A stretch of DNA of 45,501 bases from Bacillota bacterium. Its GTDB lineage: Bacteria; Bacillota; Clostridia; Acetivibrionales; JAEZXR01. Of this stretch, positions 9,273 through 18,209 are shown one piece after another (the stretch's first letter is position 1; each line of letters starts with the position of its first letter). Location: contig JAEZXR010000068.1 in NCBI GenBank assembly GCA_023419605.1, forward strand, positions 1 through 45,501, given 5' to 3'. The position numbers were made by a program, and so were the translations under genes. The notes under the pieces were generated by a model. That model saw nothing but the letters and a program-made list of their open reading frames with translations, had not been told where the DNA came from and made no database searches.

Positions 9273-11669
9273 TTACTCTACACTTTTTACAGCTTTCATC
9301 AGTTTCACATCTTCCTTGAATTGACCCGGTGTAATATTTTCCAACTTCTTGAATACCCGGATAAAGGTATGCACATTGGAATAACCAACAAGCTGAGATA
9401 TTTCATTAATACTTTTTTCGGATTCCAACATCAGCTTTTTGGCATGGTTTACACGGATTTTGGCCAGATACTCCAAAAAGTTTTCCCCCATTACCTTTTT
9501 GAACAATTTACTCAGGTACTGCTCGCTATATCCGAACTTCTCCGCTACCATCGATAAGGAGATATCGTCCTGTTTATAGTTCTCCATAAGATACTCCAGG
9601 ATCGAAGTAATGTTTTCATTACTCGTGCAATTTCTCTGCTCCCATAAGTAGTCAGAGATCATTTTAAAGCGTTCCTTCATCCAGGCTTCAACATCAAATA
9701 GCGTTTCCTGCTCTCTGAAATCGCTTACTATATTGTAACCCTCCACTTTACTATCCGAAGTAAAAATATCTTTTAGTTCAATCCCCTTTTCATTCAGCAT
9801 CCGGATTGTCGCAACCAGTATCTGCAATACACCTTGATATACATGATCATAGGTATAATGATTTTTCACCTGAAGTTCCTTGATAAATGCACTAAAATGT
9901 GTTTCTACACTCGCTAAGTCATTTTTATAGAATAACAAGTTCAGGATGTTTTTTTCCGCTTCAAGATTATAATAGGCTCCATCTTTAGGCTGTCCAAGCT
10001 CATCATAAGTCAATGTCCGGTCTTTCCCTTTGAGCCATTTGGATTGGATGGCTTTCATGGCATTTTCATAGGATTCCGCCAATAGTGAAATATCCTGACA
10101 GTAGCTTCCCACTCCAATAGTAACCGTAAAAGCCTTGATATAGGTATGCACTGCATTCCTTATACCTTCAGACAGTTCTATGGCTTGCTTATATGCATTT
10201 TTCTCATCAATTTCCGCTAGATGAATGATGGCAATCCACTGGTTTAACCGATCCTCGAAAATGATTCCTCGATGGGATTCGTTGATGAGTTCATCCCCTA
10301 CATTCAATAAACAATACTTCCACAGAGATTGATCCTTTTTATCCCACTTTTTTTGAAAAGCCACATAATCATCCAGAGATATCACAAGTAGAATATAGCT
10401 GGTTTGTGGCCATTCCAAAGCACGTAATCTTTGAATGATCCAATTGGTATCTTCTCCACTGGATAAAATTAATTGATCAAACAAGTTTTTCTCCAATACA
10501 TTTCTGGTTTGCCCAACCTGACTTTTTAATAGCCTGTTTTGGTTTTTTTCCTCCTGAATGGAGTTGGAAATGGAATTTAGATGCCTGGTTAGCATATCCA
10601 CTTCGTTTTTTGCAGCATCCTGATGCTGCGGGTCGGAAGTTGACAAACTGACACCCTTAACAAGATCCATAAGATAGACCACAGGATTATAAATCTTATT
10701 GGTAATAAGATATACGGCAGCAAGAAGAATCACAGTCATAACCACTAGTAGCACGATGACCGTATTCTTAATAAAAGCAACATTACTCCTCACAGATTCC
10801 ATGGGTGTCAGCTCAACAAACTTCCAATTCATTTTATTGGCTGCCGTATAGGAAAATAACATTTTTTGATTTTTGAATTGATCGGTAAAAAATCTCCCAT
10901 TATTTGCATGATGATACTGTTCGCCCGCCATATCAGCAAAATTTCTTGTAATATACTCAGGCTTATCGGCAACAAGAATTTTCTCTTCACTGTTGATAAC
11001 AAAAATCATACTGTTTGGGTCCTTTTTGACCATATTCAAGCTGTTCATCAGCGCATTTACATTAATATTGATCACCACAGCCCCGTTCTTTTCCGTGCTG
11101 AACAGGGGAAAGTATGTGATATAGGTTATAACATTCTGATCCTTTTTGCTATCCGAGCCTTGTTGAATCTTCCGGGTCGGTAAAATGGTATTTTTATCCT
11201 TTGTCTGTGATAATAACGAAGCCCAGCTCTGGTCATAAAATTCTTTAAAACTGTAAACACCATTGTTTGTTATAATTTCATCATAGGATTTATAGTAAAT
11301 ATACATGGAGTCAATGTAGGGGTAGGAAACACAAGTGTTTCCTATTTTTTTAAAAAGCCTTTCCAATGCCAGCCTGTCCGAATCAAAGGGTTCAAACGTA
11401 AAATAGCGCACTTCGCCATCCATGATATATTGCGCAGTTAACATATCGATAGTCGAAATCACATTTTCAATCTGGTCCTCAACATATTCCAATGTGTATA
11501 GATTGTATCGGTTGATCTCATTTTTAAATTTTTCAGATGCTTTAAAGTAAATAAAGGTACCAATAAAAATAGAAGGCGTAAAAATCAAGCAGATAAACAA
11601 AGAAAAGAGGCGAAAATATATACTATTATATTTAAATTTCTTCAGATTGCTCCAAATACGTACATCCAT
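9273..11669 (-). CDS. Membrane-anchored AraC-family sensor-regulator
   Basis: A 798-residue one-protein sensor. A first membrane segment near residues 20-42 is followed by a Cache-like extracellular region of about 250 residues. A second membrane segment lies near 305-325 (VIVLLVVMTVILLAAVYLI). A HAMP-like and linker region follows, then a C-terminal AraC double helix-turn-helix (VAEKFGYSEQYLSKLFKK and INEISQLVGYSNVHTFIRVF). There is no receiver domain or kinase. I chose the ATG with GAGGGGG upstream over a TTG ten codons earlier. It is encoded just upstream of, and on the same strand as, the LplB/LplC operon, which it very likely activates when a ligand is sensed outside. Such regulators are common beside LplABC loci in Paenibacillus and Clostridia. 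Confidence 0.88.
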   Translation of the reverse strand: MDVRIWSNLKKFKYNSIYFRLFSLFICLIFTPSIFIGTFIYFKASEKFKNEINRYNLYTLEYVEDQIENVISTIDMLTAQYIMDGEVRYFTFEPFDSDRLALERLFKKIGNTCVSYPYIDSMYIYYKSYDEIITNNGVYSFKEFYDQSWASLLSQTKDKNTILPTRKIQQGSDSKKDQNVITYITYFPLFSTEKNGAVVININVNALMNSLNMVKKDPNSMIFVINSEEKILVADKPEYITRNFADMAGEQYHHANNGRFFTDQFKNQKMLFSYTAANKMNWKFVELTPMESVRSNVAFIKNTVIVLLVVMTVILLAAVYLITNKIYNPVVYLMDLVKGVSLSTSDPQHQDAAKNEVDMLTRHLNSISNSIQEEKNQNRLLKSQVGQTRNVLEKNLFDQLILSSGEDTNWIIQRLRALEWPQTSYILLVISLDDYVAFQKKWDKKDQSLWKYCLLNVGDELINESHRGIIFEDRLNQWIAIIHLAEIDEKNAYKQAIELSEGIRNAVHTYIKAFTVTIGVGSYCQDISLLAESYENAMKAIQSKWLKGKDRTLTYDELGQPKDGAYYNLEAEKNILNLLFYKNDLASVETHFSAFIKELQVKNHYTYDHVYQGVLQILVATIRMLNEKGIELKDIFTSDSKVEGYNIVSDFREQETLFDVEAWMKERFKMISDYLWEQRNCTSNENITSILEYLMENYKQDDISLSMVAEKFGYSEQYLSKLFKKVMGENFLEYLAKIRVNHAKKLMLESEKSINEISQLVGYSNVHTFIRVFKKLENITPGQFKEDVKLMKAVKSVE

Positions 11670-12037
11670 CAAACAATTCCCCCTCAAATACAATATCAAT
11701 TCTTCACAAGTCTGTCAGTATATTTCGTTAGTAGCACGTTTCATATTGTCGACTCTGCGGCGTTCCTTAGTTTACCATAATCAATCGCTAAAATGTGACT
11801 ATTTCAAAGTAAAATCCAGGACTATGTCGATTTATCCCTCTCCAGGGTAAGAACTATGCAATCTACGAAACATGCCCCTGAAAGATCAGGTCCAACAGGA
11901 TAACTATATATTTCGTACTGAATCTAAACACAATTTGACATTTCAGCATCTAGCAGCATTCTTTTTTATTCTATCATACTACTTATATTTTAAACAGTGT
12001 CTTTATATACAGAGGGTGCATATTTTTCTTTTAGCTC
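11670..12037. other. Gene-free stretch upstream of the AraC-type regulator
   Basis: I see no supported gene here. The side nearest the regulator must hold its promoter, but no convincing -35/-10 pair stands out. Confidence 0.5.
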
Positions 12038-12371
12038 ATGTTACAAAAATTGTGTTATGGAAGACCTGTAGAATTGGTCAATGAAATGGAGGAAAGCAAA
12101 TTTACTGTTCAAGTGATAGCAAGTTGGGATTTGCCGGGCTGAATTACCAAATCCTCCCGTCCTCATGGGGATATACATTCTTCCCCTCATTATAGGTGCC
12201 GGACACTCGGTAGGCCCCATGGTTACAGGAAAAATTATGGCTTTCCATTCCATTCGAACCACCTGGCTGATAGTTTCAGCTTCCGTTTTAACCGGAGTTG
12301 TTCTGATGAAGATTTTAGAGCATAAGGAAACGCAGTCGAAAACCCCCGTTTCTATTGTCGCCGGGGATTAG
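12038..12371 (+). pseudogene. Remnants: unknown 34-codon ORF and C-terminal end of an MFS transporter
   Basis: Two plus-strand pieces survive. A 34-codon ORF at 12038-12142 (ending QVIASWDLPG) looks protein-like but I do not recognise it. From about 12143 to the TAG at 12371 another frame encodes the last two membrane helices of a major-facilitator transporter, with MGIYILPLIIGAGHSVGP followed by a second hydrophobic helix and a short polar tail. Nothing upstream supplies the other ten helices, so this is a deletion remnant. It is not a copy of the neighbouring intact MFS gene, whose tail differs. Confidence 0.55.
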
Positions 12372-12408
12372 CCACTGCGCATATCGCTTCCTTATGGATA
12401 AAAAACTT

Positions 12409-13431
12409 CTATATTTTGACCCGCTCGCTGATGACACTGTAAAAGTTATTTGCGATCGTATCCATACCGGCGGAGGATGGGTGCACCAGGTCCGCCGAAA
12501 GACCTGTCGGATCATTCAACAGCTGTCGGCCCGGAATATAGACTAATTTCGGCAAATTCAGTGTTTCCACCTTTTTACACACTGCCTGCCGAAACTGCTC
12601 TACTTTGGGAAGCTGCGCATAGTCCCGTGCATTGGTATACAGATCGGTGCAGAAAATCCACCGTTCGCGGTTGCTTCCTGCAATTCTGGAAATAAAATAA
12701 TCAATTCTCTCTTCAAATTGTTCCAGACTCCAATCATTAATCACGTTAATACCCATTTCAAGGGTAGCTACATCCCACTCGCTTTCTGCAATATAGTCCG
12801 CCATGGCGGCTTCCATGTGCGCGCTTCCTGCAAAGCCCAGGTTGGTCAGGTCAAATCCCAGCCGTACCGCAAGCTTTGACGCATAAGCTTCACTGGGATG
12901 GACCCCGCTGCCACCATGGGTGATGGAGGAGCCGTAGCACAGTATTTTCCTATCCGGAACCTGCTCCCCGGAAGGCGGTGCAATATCTCCCTGAATATCA
13001 ACCAGACGGTTTTCCCAGTCATAGGGCAGCAGTACCCTGGTAACATTCGGATCAAAGGGCAGCCGGTATTCCCTACTCAGGGCTTCCATCATTTCCAGCT
13101 TTGCAGGTTTTTCTAGCCTGATCTTTACAGGCTCGTTGCCGATAACAAAAGGCGTAATCTGATAAGAGCCTTGAAAACATCCATGATAAATCTCCGCGAT
13201 TCCCGTAGGCAGTACATCTCCCCCAGGGCTTCGCAGCAGCGTTATCTCGGCACTTCCTTCATTGATTACGAACCGGATTTCACAGCCGGGTGAAAAGCAG
13301 GCCCTTTTCTTTGCCTCGTCATTCAGCTTCAAACGGACCTCTTCAGGAATCCTGCTCATCAGGTACCCATCTCCGTCGGAACTTTTCCTTATTTCGCAAA
13401 CATTATACAATTCCGCGTTTTTGAATATCAT
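12409..13431 (-). CDS. SGNH/GDSL-family hydrolase, probable carbohydrate esterase
   Basis: A 340-residue protein without a signal peptide. About 155 residues of beta-rich N-terminal domain precede an SGNH hydrolase domain. Block I is YGSSIT (nucleophile Ser169), block III is EMGINV (Asn229), and block V is DLVHPS (Asp314, His317), so the catalytic set is intact. The two-domain layout resembles carbohydrate esterases that remove acetyl or other acyl groups. It sits 18 bases after the MFS transporter gene in the same operon, suggesting deacylation of an imported sugar. The substrate is not shown by the sequence. Confidence 0.82.
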   Translation of the reverse strand: MIFKNAELYNVCEIRKSSDGDGYLMSRIPEEVRLKLNDEAKKRACFSPGCEIRFVINEGSAEITLLRSPGGDVLPTGIAEIYHGCFQGSYQITPFVIGNEPVKIRLEKPAKLEMMEALSREYRLPFDPNVTRVLLPYDWENRLVDIQGDIAPPSGEQVPDRKILCYGSSITHGGSGVHPSEAYASKLAVRLGFDLTNLGFAGSAHMEAAMADYIAESEWDVATLEMGINVINDWSLEQFEERIDYFISRIAGSNRERWIFCTDLYTNARDYAQLPKVEQFRQAVCKKVETLNLPKLVYIPGRQLLNDPTGLSADLVHPSSAGMDTIANNFYSVISERVKI

Positions 13432-13449
13432 ATTTCTCCGTCCTTTTAT

Positions 13450-14661
13450 TTAAAGTTTTTCTTTTATTAAAGTCAATGAAATGAGCATGGCAATCACAAA
13501 CAGTACCGCAATCACCACAAAGGGAAGCAGGGCATTTACAGAGAAAACCACACCCGCGATATAGCTGGACGGAATACATACCAGCGCGGTTAGAACCTGA
13601 ACTGCCGAAAGCATATCCGACTTTTCATGGTCGCCCAGCTTATTGATAAGCACTGCGTCCCTGTAAGTAGCCATAAGGTAGTTGCCAATGGCGGAAATGG
13701 TTATGGCCATCAGCATGGCAAAGAGGTTCTTCTCCGGAAGAAATATAAAGAAAACCGCGCCTGCGGCGCATACAGCCAGAGAGCCCGCCAGGGTCCTTTC
13801 CTCGTTAACATTCCTCAAACGGGGGATTAATAGCAGGAAAAACACCAGATTCACTACCGCAGTGATGACCTGGGTTAAGGATATGGCTTCTTCACCGAAA
13901 CCCAGGTTATTTTGTAAGTATAGTACCTGTACAAACCCCATGGATGCGGTAAAGTTTACGATGACATAGAGAAGCGATATGACTAAAAAACTCTTGTTTT
14001 TATAGGCTCTCAGCACTGTATAAAAATACGCTTTAAAACTTCCTGCAAAGGAAAGTGTACGATGTTTCTCCATCAACTCCAATCCCACACGGGTCTCCTT
14101 GATATAGGCATTTCGTATGAAAAAACTTATGGTCATGCTGATGGCTCCCAAAAGGTAAAAGGCCCGAAGGGTAGGTATGATGCCGTACCGTCCCATGAGC
14201 ATTCCCGCAGCAGGCATTAAAATCCCCGGTGCCGCCATGACTACATTCATAATCCCGAAGACCTTGGCCCTCTTCTTCTCTTCTACATCCTCGCTTAAGA
14301 GACAATACCAGGCAATGGACGATACCTTTACTGTGGCGTTGATAATGGAAGCCGCCATGAAGAACCAGAAATTTTGTGCAAATGCCCAGATAAACATAGG
14401 AACAGACCAGCAAATCAGGTCGAAAATAAAGATTGTCTTTTTTCTTCCCAGCTTATTGCTGATGCCGCTGGCCATAAATTGCCACACGAAGGAAACCAGC
14501 AGGTTGCATGTGCTGATGAGCCCGATTTCAACTGCGGTTAATCCCATTTTCTGCATATACAGGGGTGCATAAAATAATACTATCTTCCCGAAAATCGCCC
14601 AAACCGCCTGTGTGATGATGGTATATTTTGCGCTTGCAGGAAGGTCCGATAAAACTGCCAT
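13450..14661 (-). CDS. MFS transporter
   Basis: A 403-residue protein with about twelve hydrophobic segments and the loop 2-3 MFS signature near residue 70 (SNKLGRKKTIFIFD). Position 14661 (ATG) is used as the start. A weak AAAGGA lies 12 bases upstream, but the ATG is only three bases after the stop of a 34-codon ORF, so translation may be coupled. It lies between the fused-enzyme remnant and the SGNH hydrolase. A sugar or oligosaccharide substrate is plausible from context, but drug export cannot be excluded. Confidence 0.82.
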   Translation of the reverse strand: MAVLSDLPASAKYTIITQAVWAIFGKIVLFYAPLYMQKMGLTAVEIGLISTCNLLVSFVWQFMASGISNKLGRKKTIFIFDLICWSVPMFIWAFAQNFWFFMAASIINATVKVSSIAWYCLLSEDVEEKKRAKVFGIMNVVMAAPGILMPAAGMLMGRYGIIPTLRAFYLLGAISMTISFFIRNAYIKETRVGLELMEKHRTLSFAGSFKAYFYTVLRAYKNKSFLVISLLYVIVNFTASMGFVQVLYLQNNLGFGEEAISLTQVITAVVNLVFFLLLIPRLRNVNEERTLAGSLAVCAAGAVFFIFLPEKNLFAMLMAITISAIGNYLMATYRDAVLINKLGDHEKSDMLSAVQVLTALVCIPSSYIAGVVFSVNALLPFVVIAVLFVIAMLISLTLIKEKL

Positions 14662-14664
14662 AGG

Positions 14665-14769
14665 TCACTTCGATCCTTTCAATTTTGTATCTGCGCGCTG
14701 CTCGACAATGGGATTTAAGAAGCCGGAACGCCCGTGTAGGGAAGTCTTGTTCTCGTTTATTGCAGACAT
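14665..14769 (-). CDS. Possible 34-residue leader ORF before the MFS gene
   Basis: An ATG at 14769 with GAGGGG 9 bases upstream opens 34 codons ending TGA at 14665, three bases before the MFS ATG. The peptide begins MSAINENKTSLHGRSG, is polar, and matches nothing I know. Position and ribosome site suggest a translated leader that couples to the transporter, but a chance ORF is possible. Confidence 0.35.
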   Translation of the reverse strand: MSAINENKTSLHGRSGFLNPIVEQRADTKLKGSK

Positions 14770-14909
14770 GCTAAGGCACCCCTCTGTAATTTTTGTTATA
14801 GTTCAACCCTCATTTCATTTTACAACTACCTAATTTCCATTATAGCGCAAGAGGGACTTGAGACAGTCCCCCGTATAGAAGCCCTCTCAATTCCCTCTGC
14901 CATAAAACT

Positions 14910-15298
14910 CTATAGGTCGATAATTTTTATACCATGAGGCTCCAAACTGACCTTGCAGCTGTTTCCCGTGAAATCCGCCACATCAGTTTCTTCCTGGCTG
15001 CCGCTATTATTGATGATGACCAGTTTTTTACTTTTCGGATAGTAGGCACACTCCGTATTGACATTGCTGCAGGTCCAGACCCTAAAGTCTTCTTCGCAGC
15101 CTGCGGACCGGTGGATGGCCCGGTGAAGAAGCCGTACATTCCACGGAGTAACCTTATACCCCGACAGGTAACCGCCCAGGCTTTGCTGATGCCGTAAAAC
15201 GCCACTCCGCAGGGCCAATCCCAGGTAAAGTCCATATTCATCGTTCTTTTGACAACACGGTCTATGGTCTCGATAATTTTCTGTTCATCATACTGAAC
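14910..15298 (-). pseudogene. Deletion-fused remnant: GH105-like N-terminus joined to GH112-like C-terminus
   Basis: Two unrelated enzyme pieces abut. The frame open from 15298 reads DEQKIIETIDRVVKR, then DFTWDWPCGVAFYGISKAW, which fits the N-terminal region of GH105/YteR-like unsaturated rhamnogalacturonyl hydrolases. Near 15185 the sense switches to another frame: GGYLSGYKVTPWNVRLLHRA, then NTECAYYPKSKKLVIINNS, ending PHGIKIIDL at 14910. That tail resembles the end of GH112 phosphorylases (galacto-N-biose or galactosyl-rhamnose type). Neither piece has a start codon or the rest of its enzyme. A deletion that removed most of two neighbouring genes is the simplest explanation. The GH105 call for the head is fairly good; the GH112 call for the tail is moderate. 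Confidence 0.55.
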
Positions 15299-15421
15299 TT
15301 ATACATATGAACCCCTCATTCCTACCCGGTATTTTTTTATCCTACATATATAAATATAATAGCATAGATTATGCCTACAATAACACTCGTCCCGGAAGCT
15401 AATCTTTTGCATGAAGGAAGA

Positions 15422-15440
15422 GCGAAAGAGTTTCTTTCGC
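15422..15440 (-). terminator. Short hairpin downstream of the second binding-protein gene
   Basis: A perfect 7-bp stem, GCGAAAG with CTTTCGC, around AGTTT. On the minus strand a pyrimidine-rich tail (TCTTCCTTC) follows. It could end the transport transcript, about 170 bases past the stop. Confidence 0.4.
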
Positions 15441-15461
15441 CCACCCTCCGTTTTATTCATT

Positions 15462-15606
15462 TAGGAATCACTAAAATAAACTAACGCTAAAACTTTTTCG
15501 GGCTACTACAGCTTGGCCCCGTATCTAGGATGCATAGGCGAGCAGCAAACATAGTTTGCGACCAGCCCCAAAAAAGTATCCGAAGTAATATTTTAGCCGA
15601 TCCTTA
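15462..15606. repeat. Palindromic MITE-like element, about 145 bp
   Basis: The ends are imperfect inverted repeats (TAGGAATCACTAAAATA against the complement of TATTTTAGCCGATCCTTA). An inner pair also matches (ACTTTTTCGGGCT against AGCCCCAAAAAAGT), and the centre has GCAAACATAGTTTGC. No ORF is present. It sits right after the second binding-protein gene. Whether other copies exist in the genome cannot be seen here. Confidence 0.5.
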
Positions 15607-15611
15607 ACAGC

Positions 15612-17225
15612 TTATTTAGCAGCTTTCATATCCTTATACAGTTTCTGCTTTTCTGTCAGGATCTCCTGGTAACCGCTGGCCAGGTAATCTTTCACCAACT
15701 GGTCGTACAGTTTGTCGAATTCACCCGGTTTTGCCATTATAAGCTTGGTGCAGGCTTCCTCATATTTCTGCTGCAGTGTCTTCTGGTTCTTTGTCAAGGC
15801 AGCAACCGGTTTGTCGAAGAGGAAGTCAGGAATTTGCTTATTTGCTTTTGTAATCTTAAACGTATCTTCCATGATGTAAGTGAAGCCCTCAGGCGCTCTT
15901 ACTGCCGCATCTGCTTTCATATTCGCTTCATCGCTTCCCAGGTCAACCGCTTCGGTAACCAGACACCAGTAATCCTTGTTGGTACCGTTCAGCAATCTTT
16001 CTTCGCCGTTGAAACCTGCTACAGGGGTATTCACACCGTTGGTTTTCGTGTAGTTCTTGCCTTCTACACCATTCTGGAGTACGGAAGAAATTTCCGGTTT
16101 TGACATCCAGTCATAGAACTTGATAACGGAGGCCATATTCTTGCTGCTCTTATTAATACCGCTCAGCATTCCGAAAGGCCAGTAAGCACGTCCGGTAGAT
16201 TGCTTATCCTTCTGCAAACGTCCGTAATCCGGTACCATCAATTTTGCTGTAGGTACATTCTTCATCAGCGTCTGAATGATGGGCGGGTTGGAGGATAAGA
16301 AGAATCCGAATACTCCCGCCTTGCCGTTCATAAAGTCAGCTTCCGCTTTTTTTCCATCCTTGTCAAGGGCGAATTCAGGGCTGATCAAGCCTTCATTAAA
16401 GAGCTTGTTGTTGAACTTGAGACGCTCCTTGTCAGCGGCCCATGGCAGTGCACCGATAGCAACGTCAGAGTACATGGCGAATTCTTCTTCGGAAATATTA
16501 TCCGGTCTCCATTGATAGTTGCTAACAGGGTCTTTGGCATTAGCCAGCGTCATCGTTGCCGGTATGATATTGGCAGCGCCAACGCCTGCAGGATCCTTTT
16601 CCTTAAAGGCCTTCAATACCTGATAATATTCATCCATGGTTTTCGGAGCGGGCATTCCTACCTTATCCAGCCAATCCTGACGCATTACCGTAACATAGTT
16701 ATAGGCAGTCGGCCTTTTTGCCGGAATATAAAACTGTTTCCCGTTCACTTCGCCATATTTCAATATTTCCGCGCCAAGTGTCTTCACCAGGTTCGGACCG
16801 TTTTTCTCCAAAACATCTTTGGGGATCTCCTGGAATGCACCGCGGCCATAGAAAGCGGAAATAGTCGGATAGTCATAGCTGAATATAACATCAGGGGCTT
16901 CATTGGCTGCCAAAAGCATATTAAACTTATCTACATCCTGGGTTCTCGGAATGGGCACATATGTTACCTTTACATTAATGTCCTTCAAGGCATTTTCCTG
17001 AATCCATTTGGACCAGTAGCTGTTGTCTGCCGGAGATTGGCCTTGATTTCCTCTCTCATATACAGGTATCTTAATCTCAACCGGTGGCCCCTTTGTAGCT
17101 TCCGCCGTCGTAGTTGCAGCCGGGTTGGACGTACTATCCTTTTTGGAGCTGCAGCCGACAGCAGAACTGGAAAGAAGTGCAGTCACAAGCAATAGGCTCG
17201 CTGCTTTTAACAAGTTTCTTTTCAT
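15612..17225 (-). CDS. Extracellular sugar-binding lipoprotein of a second LplA-type importer
   Basis: A 537-residue lipoprotein with lipobox Cys25 (SAVGC), followed by a Ser/Thr/Ala-rich tether. The mature protein carries the LplA/YtcQ-type block MRQDWLDKVGMPAPKTMDEY and KEKDPAGVGAANIIP. I chose ATG 17225 because AAGGAGAG lies 6 bases upstream; an ATG 16 codons earlier has no site. It follows two permease genes and belongs to their operon. It is related to, but clearly diverged from, the binding protein of the first locus, so the two importers probably take different sugars. No ATPase gene is nearby. Confidence 0.9.
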   Translation of the reverse strand: MKRNLLKAASLLLVTALLSSSAVGCSSKKDSTSNPAATTTAEATKGPPVEIKIPVYERGNQGQSPADNSYWSKWIQENALKDINVKVTYVPIPRTQDVDKFNMLLAANEAPDVIFSYDYPTISAFYGRGAFQEIPKDVLEKNGPNLVKTLGAEILKYGEVNGKQFYIPAKRPTAYNYVTVMRQDWLDKVGMPAPKTMDEYYQVLKAFKEKDPAGVGAANIIPATMTLANAKDPVSNYQWRPDNISEEEFAMYSDVAIGALPWAADKERLKFNNKLFNEGLISPEFALDKDGKKAEADFMNGKAGVFGFFLSSNPPIIQTLMKNVPTAKLMVPDYGRLQKDKQSTGRAYWPFGMLSGINKSSKNMASVIKFYDWMSKPEISSVLQNGVEGKNYTKTNGVNTPVAGFNGEERLLNGTNKDYWCLVTEAVDLGSDEANMKADAAVRAPEGFTYIMEDTFKITKANKQIPDFLFDKPVAALTKNQKTLQQKYEEACTKLIMAKPGEFDKLYDQLVKDYLASGYQEILTEKQKLYKDMKAAK

Positions 17226-17310
17226 GTTTATCTCTCCTTTTTTATTGTGTTTATTTATATAGAATCCCTTCACGATACCCTCGCATTCAGATATCTCACG
17301 GGAACCTCTA

Positions 17311-18192
17311 TCAACCTTTAACGGCCCCTACCATAACGCCGGATACAAAGTACTTCTGGAGCCATGGATATACCAGCAGAATCGGAATGGTGGCAAACAT
17401 GATACATGCTGCTTTTAGGACCTCCGGTACCAACTGCACGGAGCTTCCGCCAGCCTCCTGGCCGATGTTGGCATCGGTGGATGCACTGGCACTGACCAAC
17501 TGATTCAGTTTTAACTGCAATGGGTATAGGCTCTGTTTCGTGATGTAGAAAAGGGCATCCTGGAATGCGTTCCACCGGCCCACTGCATAAAAGAGGCTCA
17601 GTGTCGCCAGTATCGGCAGCGAAAGGGGCAATACCATTTTTATGAGAATTCCAATATCGCTGCATCCGTCTAACCTGGCCGACTCTTCAATACTGTCGGG
17701 AATATTGGAGCTAAAAAATGTCTTCATGATAATCATATTAAAGGGACTGAAGCAAAGCGGGAGAATCAAAGCCCATTTTGTGTTCAGTAAATGAAGCTTA
17801 TTCATCAGTAAATAATCCGGAATAATACCTCCGCTGAAGTACATGGTAAAAAGAACGAGGAGCGAAAGGAATTTCCTGCCTTTTAGCCTTGTCTTTGTCA
17901 GCGGGTATGCACAACAGATGGTCAGGAACATACCGATCAAAGTAAAAAGCACGGTAATTTCTATGGTAATCCAAAGGGAGCGAAGCATCGCGTTATCCGT
18001 TAGAACTCTGCTGTAAGCTTCCAGGTTGAAGTCAACCGGGAATATGGTAACCTTTTGGGTAATGACCGCATCATTGGAGCTGAGAGACAGTGCCGCAACG
18101 TGCAGGAACGGAAGTAAGCATGCAAGCACTGCAAAAGTGATAACGATATAGATGATTCCATCAAAGATTCTACTGGCAACTTTTGAATTCAT
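17311..18192 (-). CDS. Carbohydrate ABC permease, LplC/YtcP type, second locus
   Basis: A 293-residue permease with six likely membrane segments. The EAA loop is ESARLDGCSDIGILIKMVLP. The C-terminal KYFVSGVMVGAVKG matches the LplC/YtcP group. An AAGGGGC site lies ahead of the ATG. It lies 17 bases after its LplB partner and 85 bases before the binding-protein gene. It forms the transport channel of the second importer. Substrate unknown. Confidence 0.92.
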   Translation of the reverse strand: MNSKVASRIFDGIIYIVITFAVLACLLPFLHVAALSLSSNDAVITQKVTIFPVDFNLEAYSRVLTDNAMLRSLWITIEITVLFTLIGMFLTICCAYPLTKTRLKGRKFLSLLVLFTMYFSGGIIPDYLLMNKLHLLNTKWALILPLCFSPFNMIIMKTFFSSNIPDSIEESARLDGCSDIGILIKMVLPLSLPILATLSLFYAVGRWNAFQDALFYITKQSLYPLQLKLNQLVSASASTDANIGQEAGGSSVQLVPEVLKAACIMFATIPILLVYPWLQKYFVSGVMVGAVKG

Positions 18193-18209
18193 TTTCTCTT
18201 GCCCCTTTC

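Noticed and set aside
16512..17195. 227-codon plus-strand ORF
   Set aside because: Antisense to the second binding lipoprotein; no start site, and the minus-strand protein has signal peptide and family motifs.
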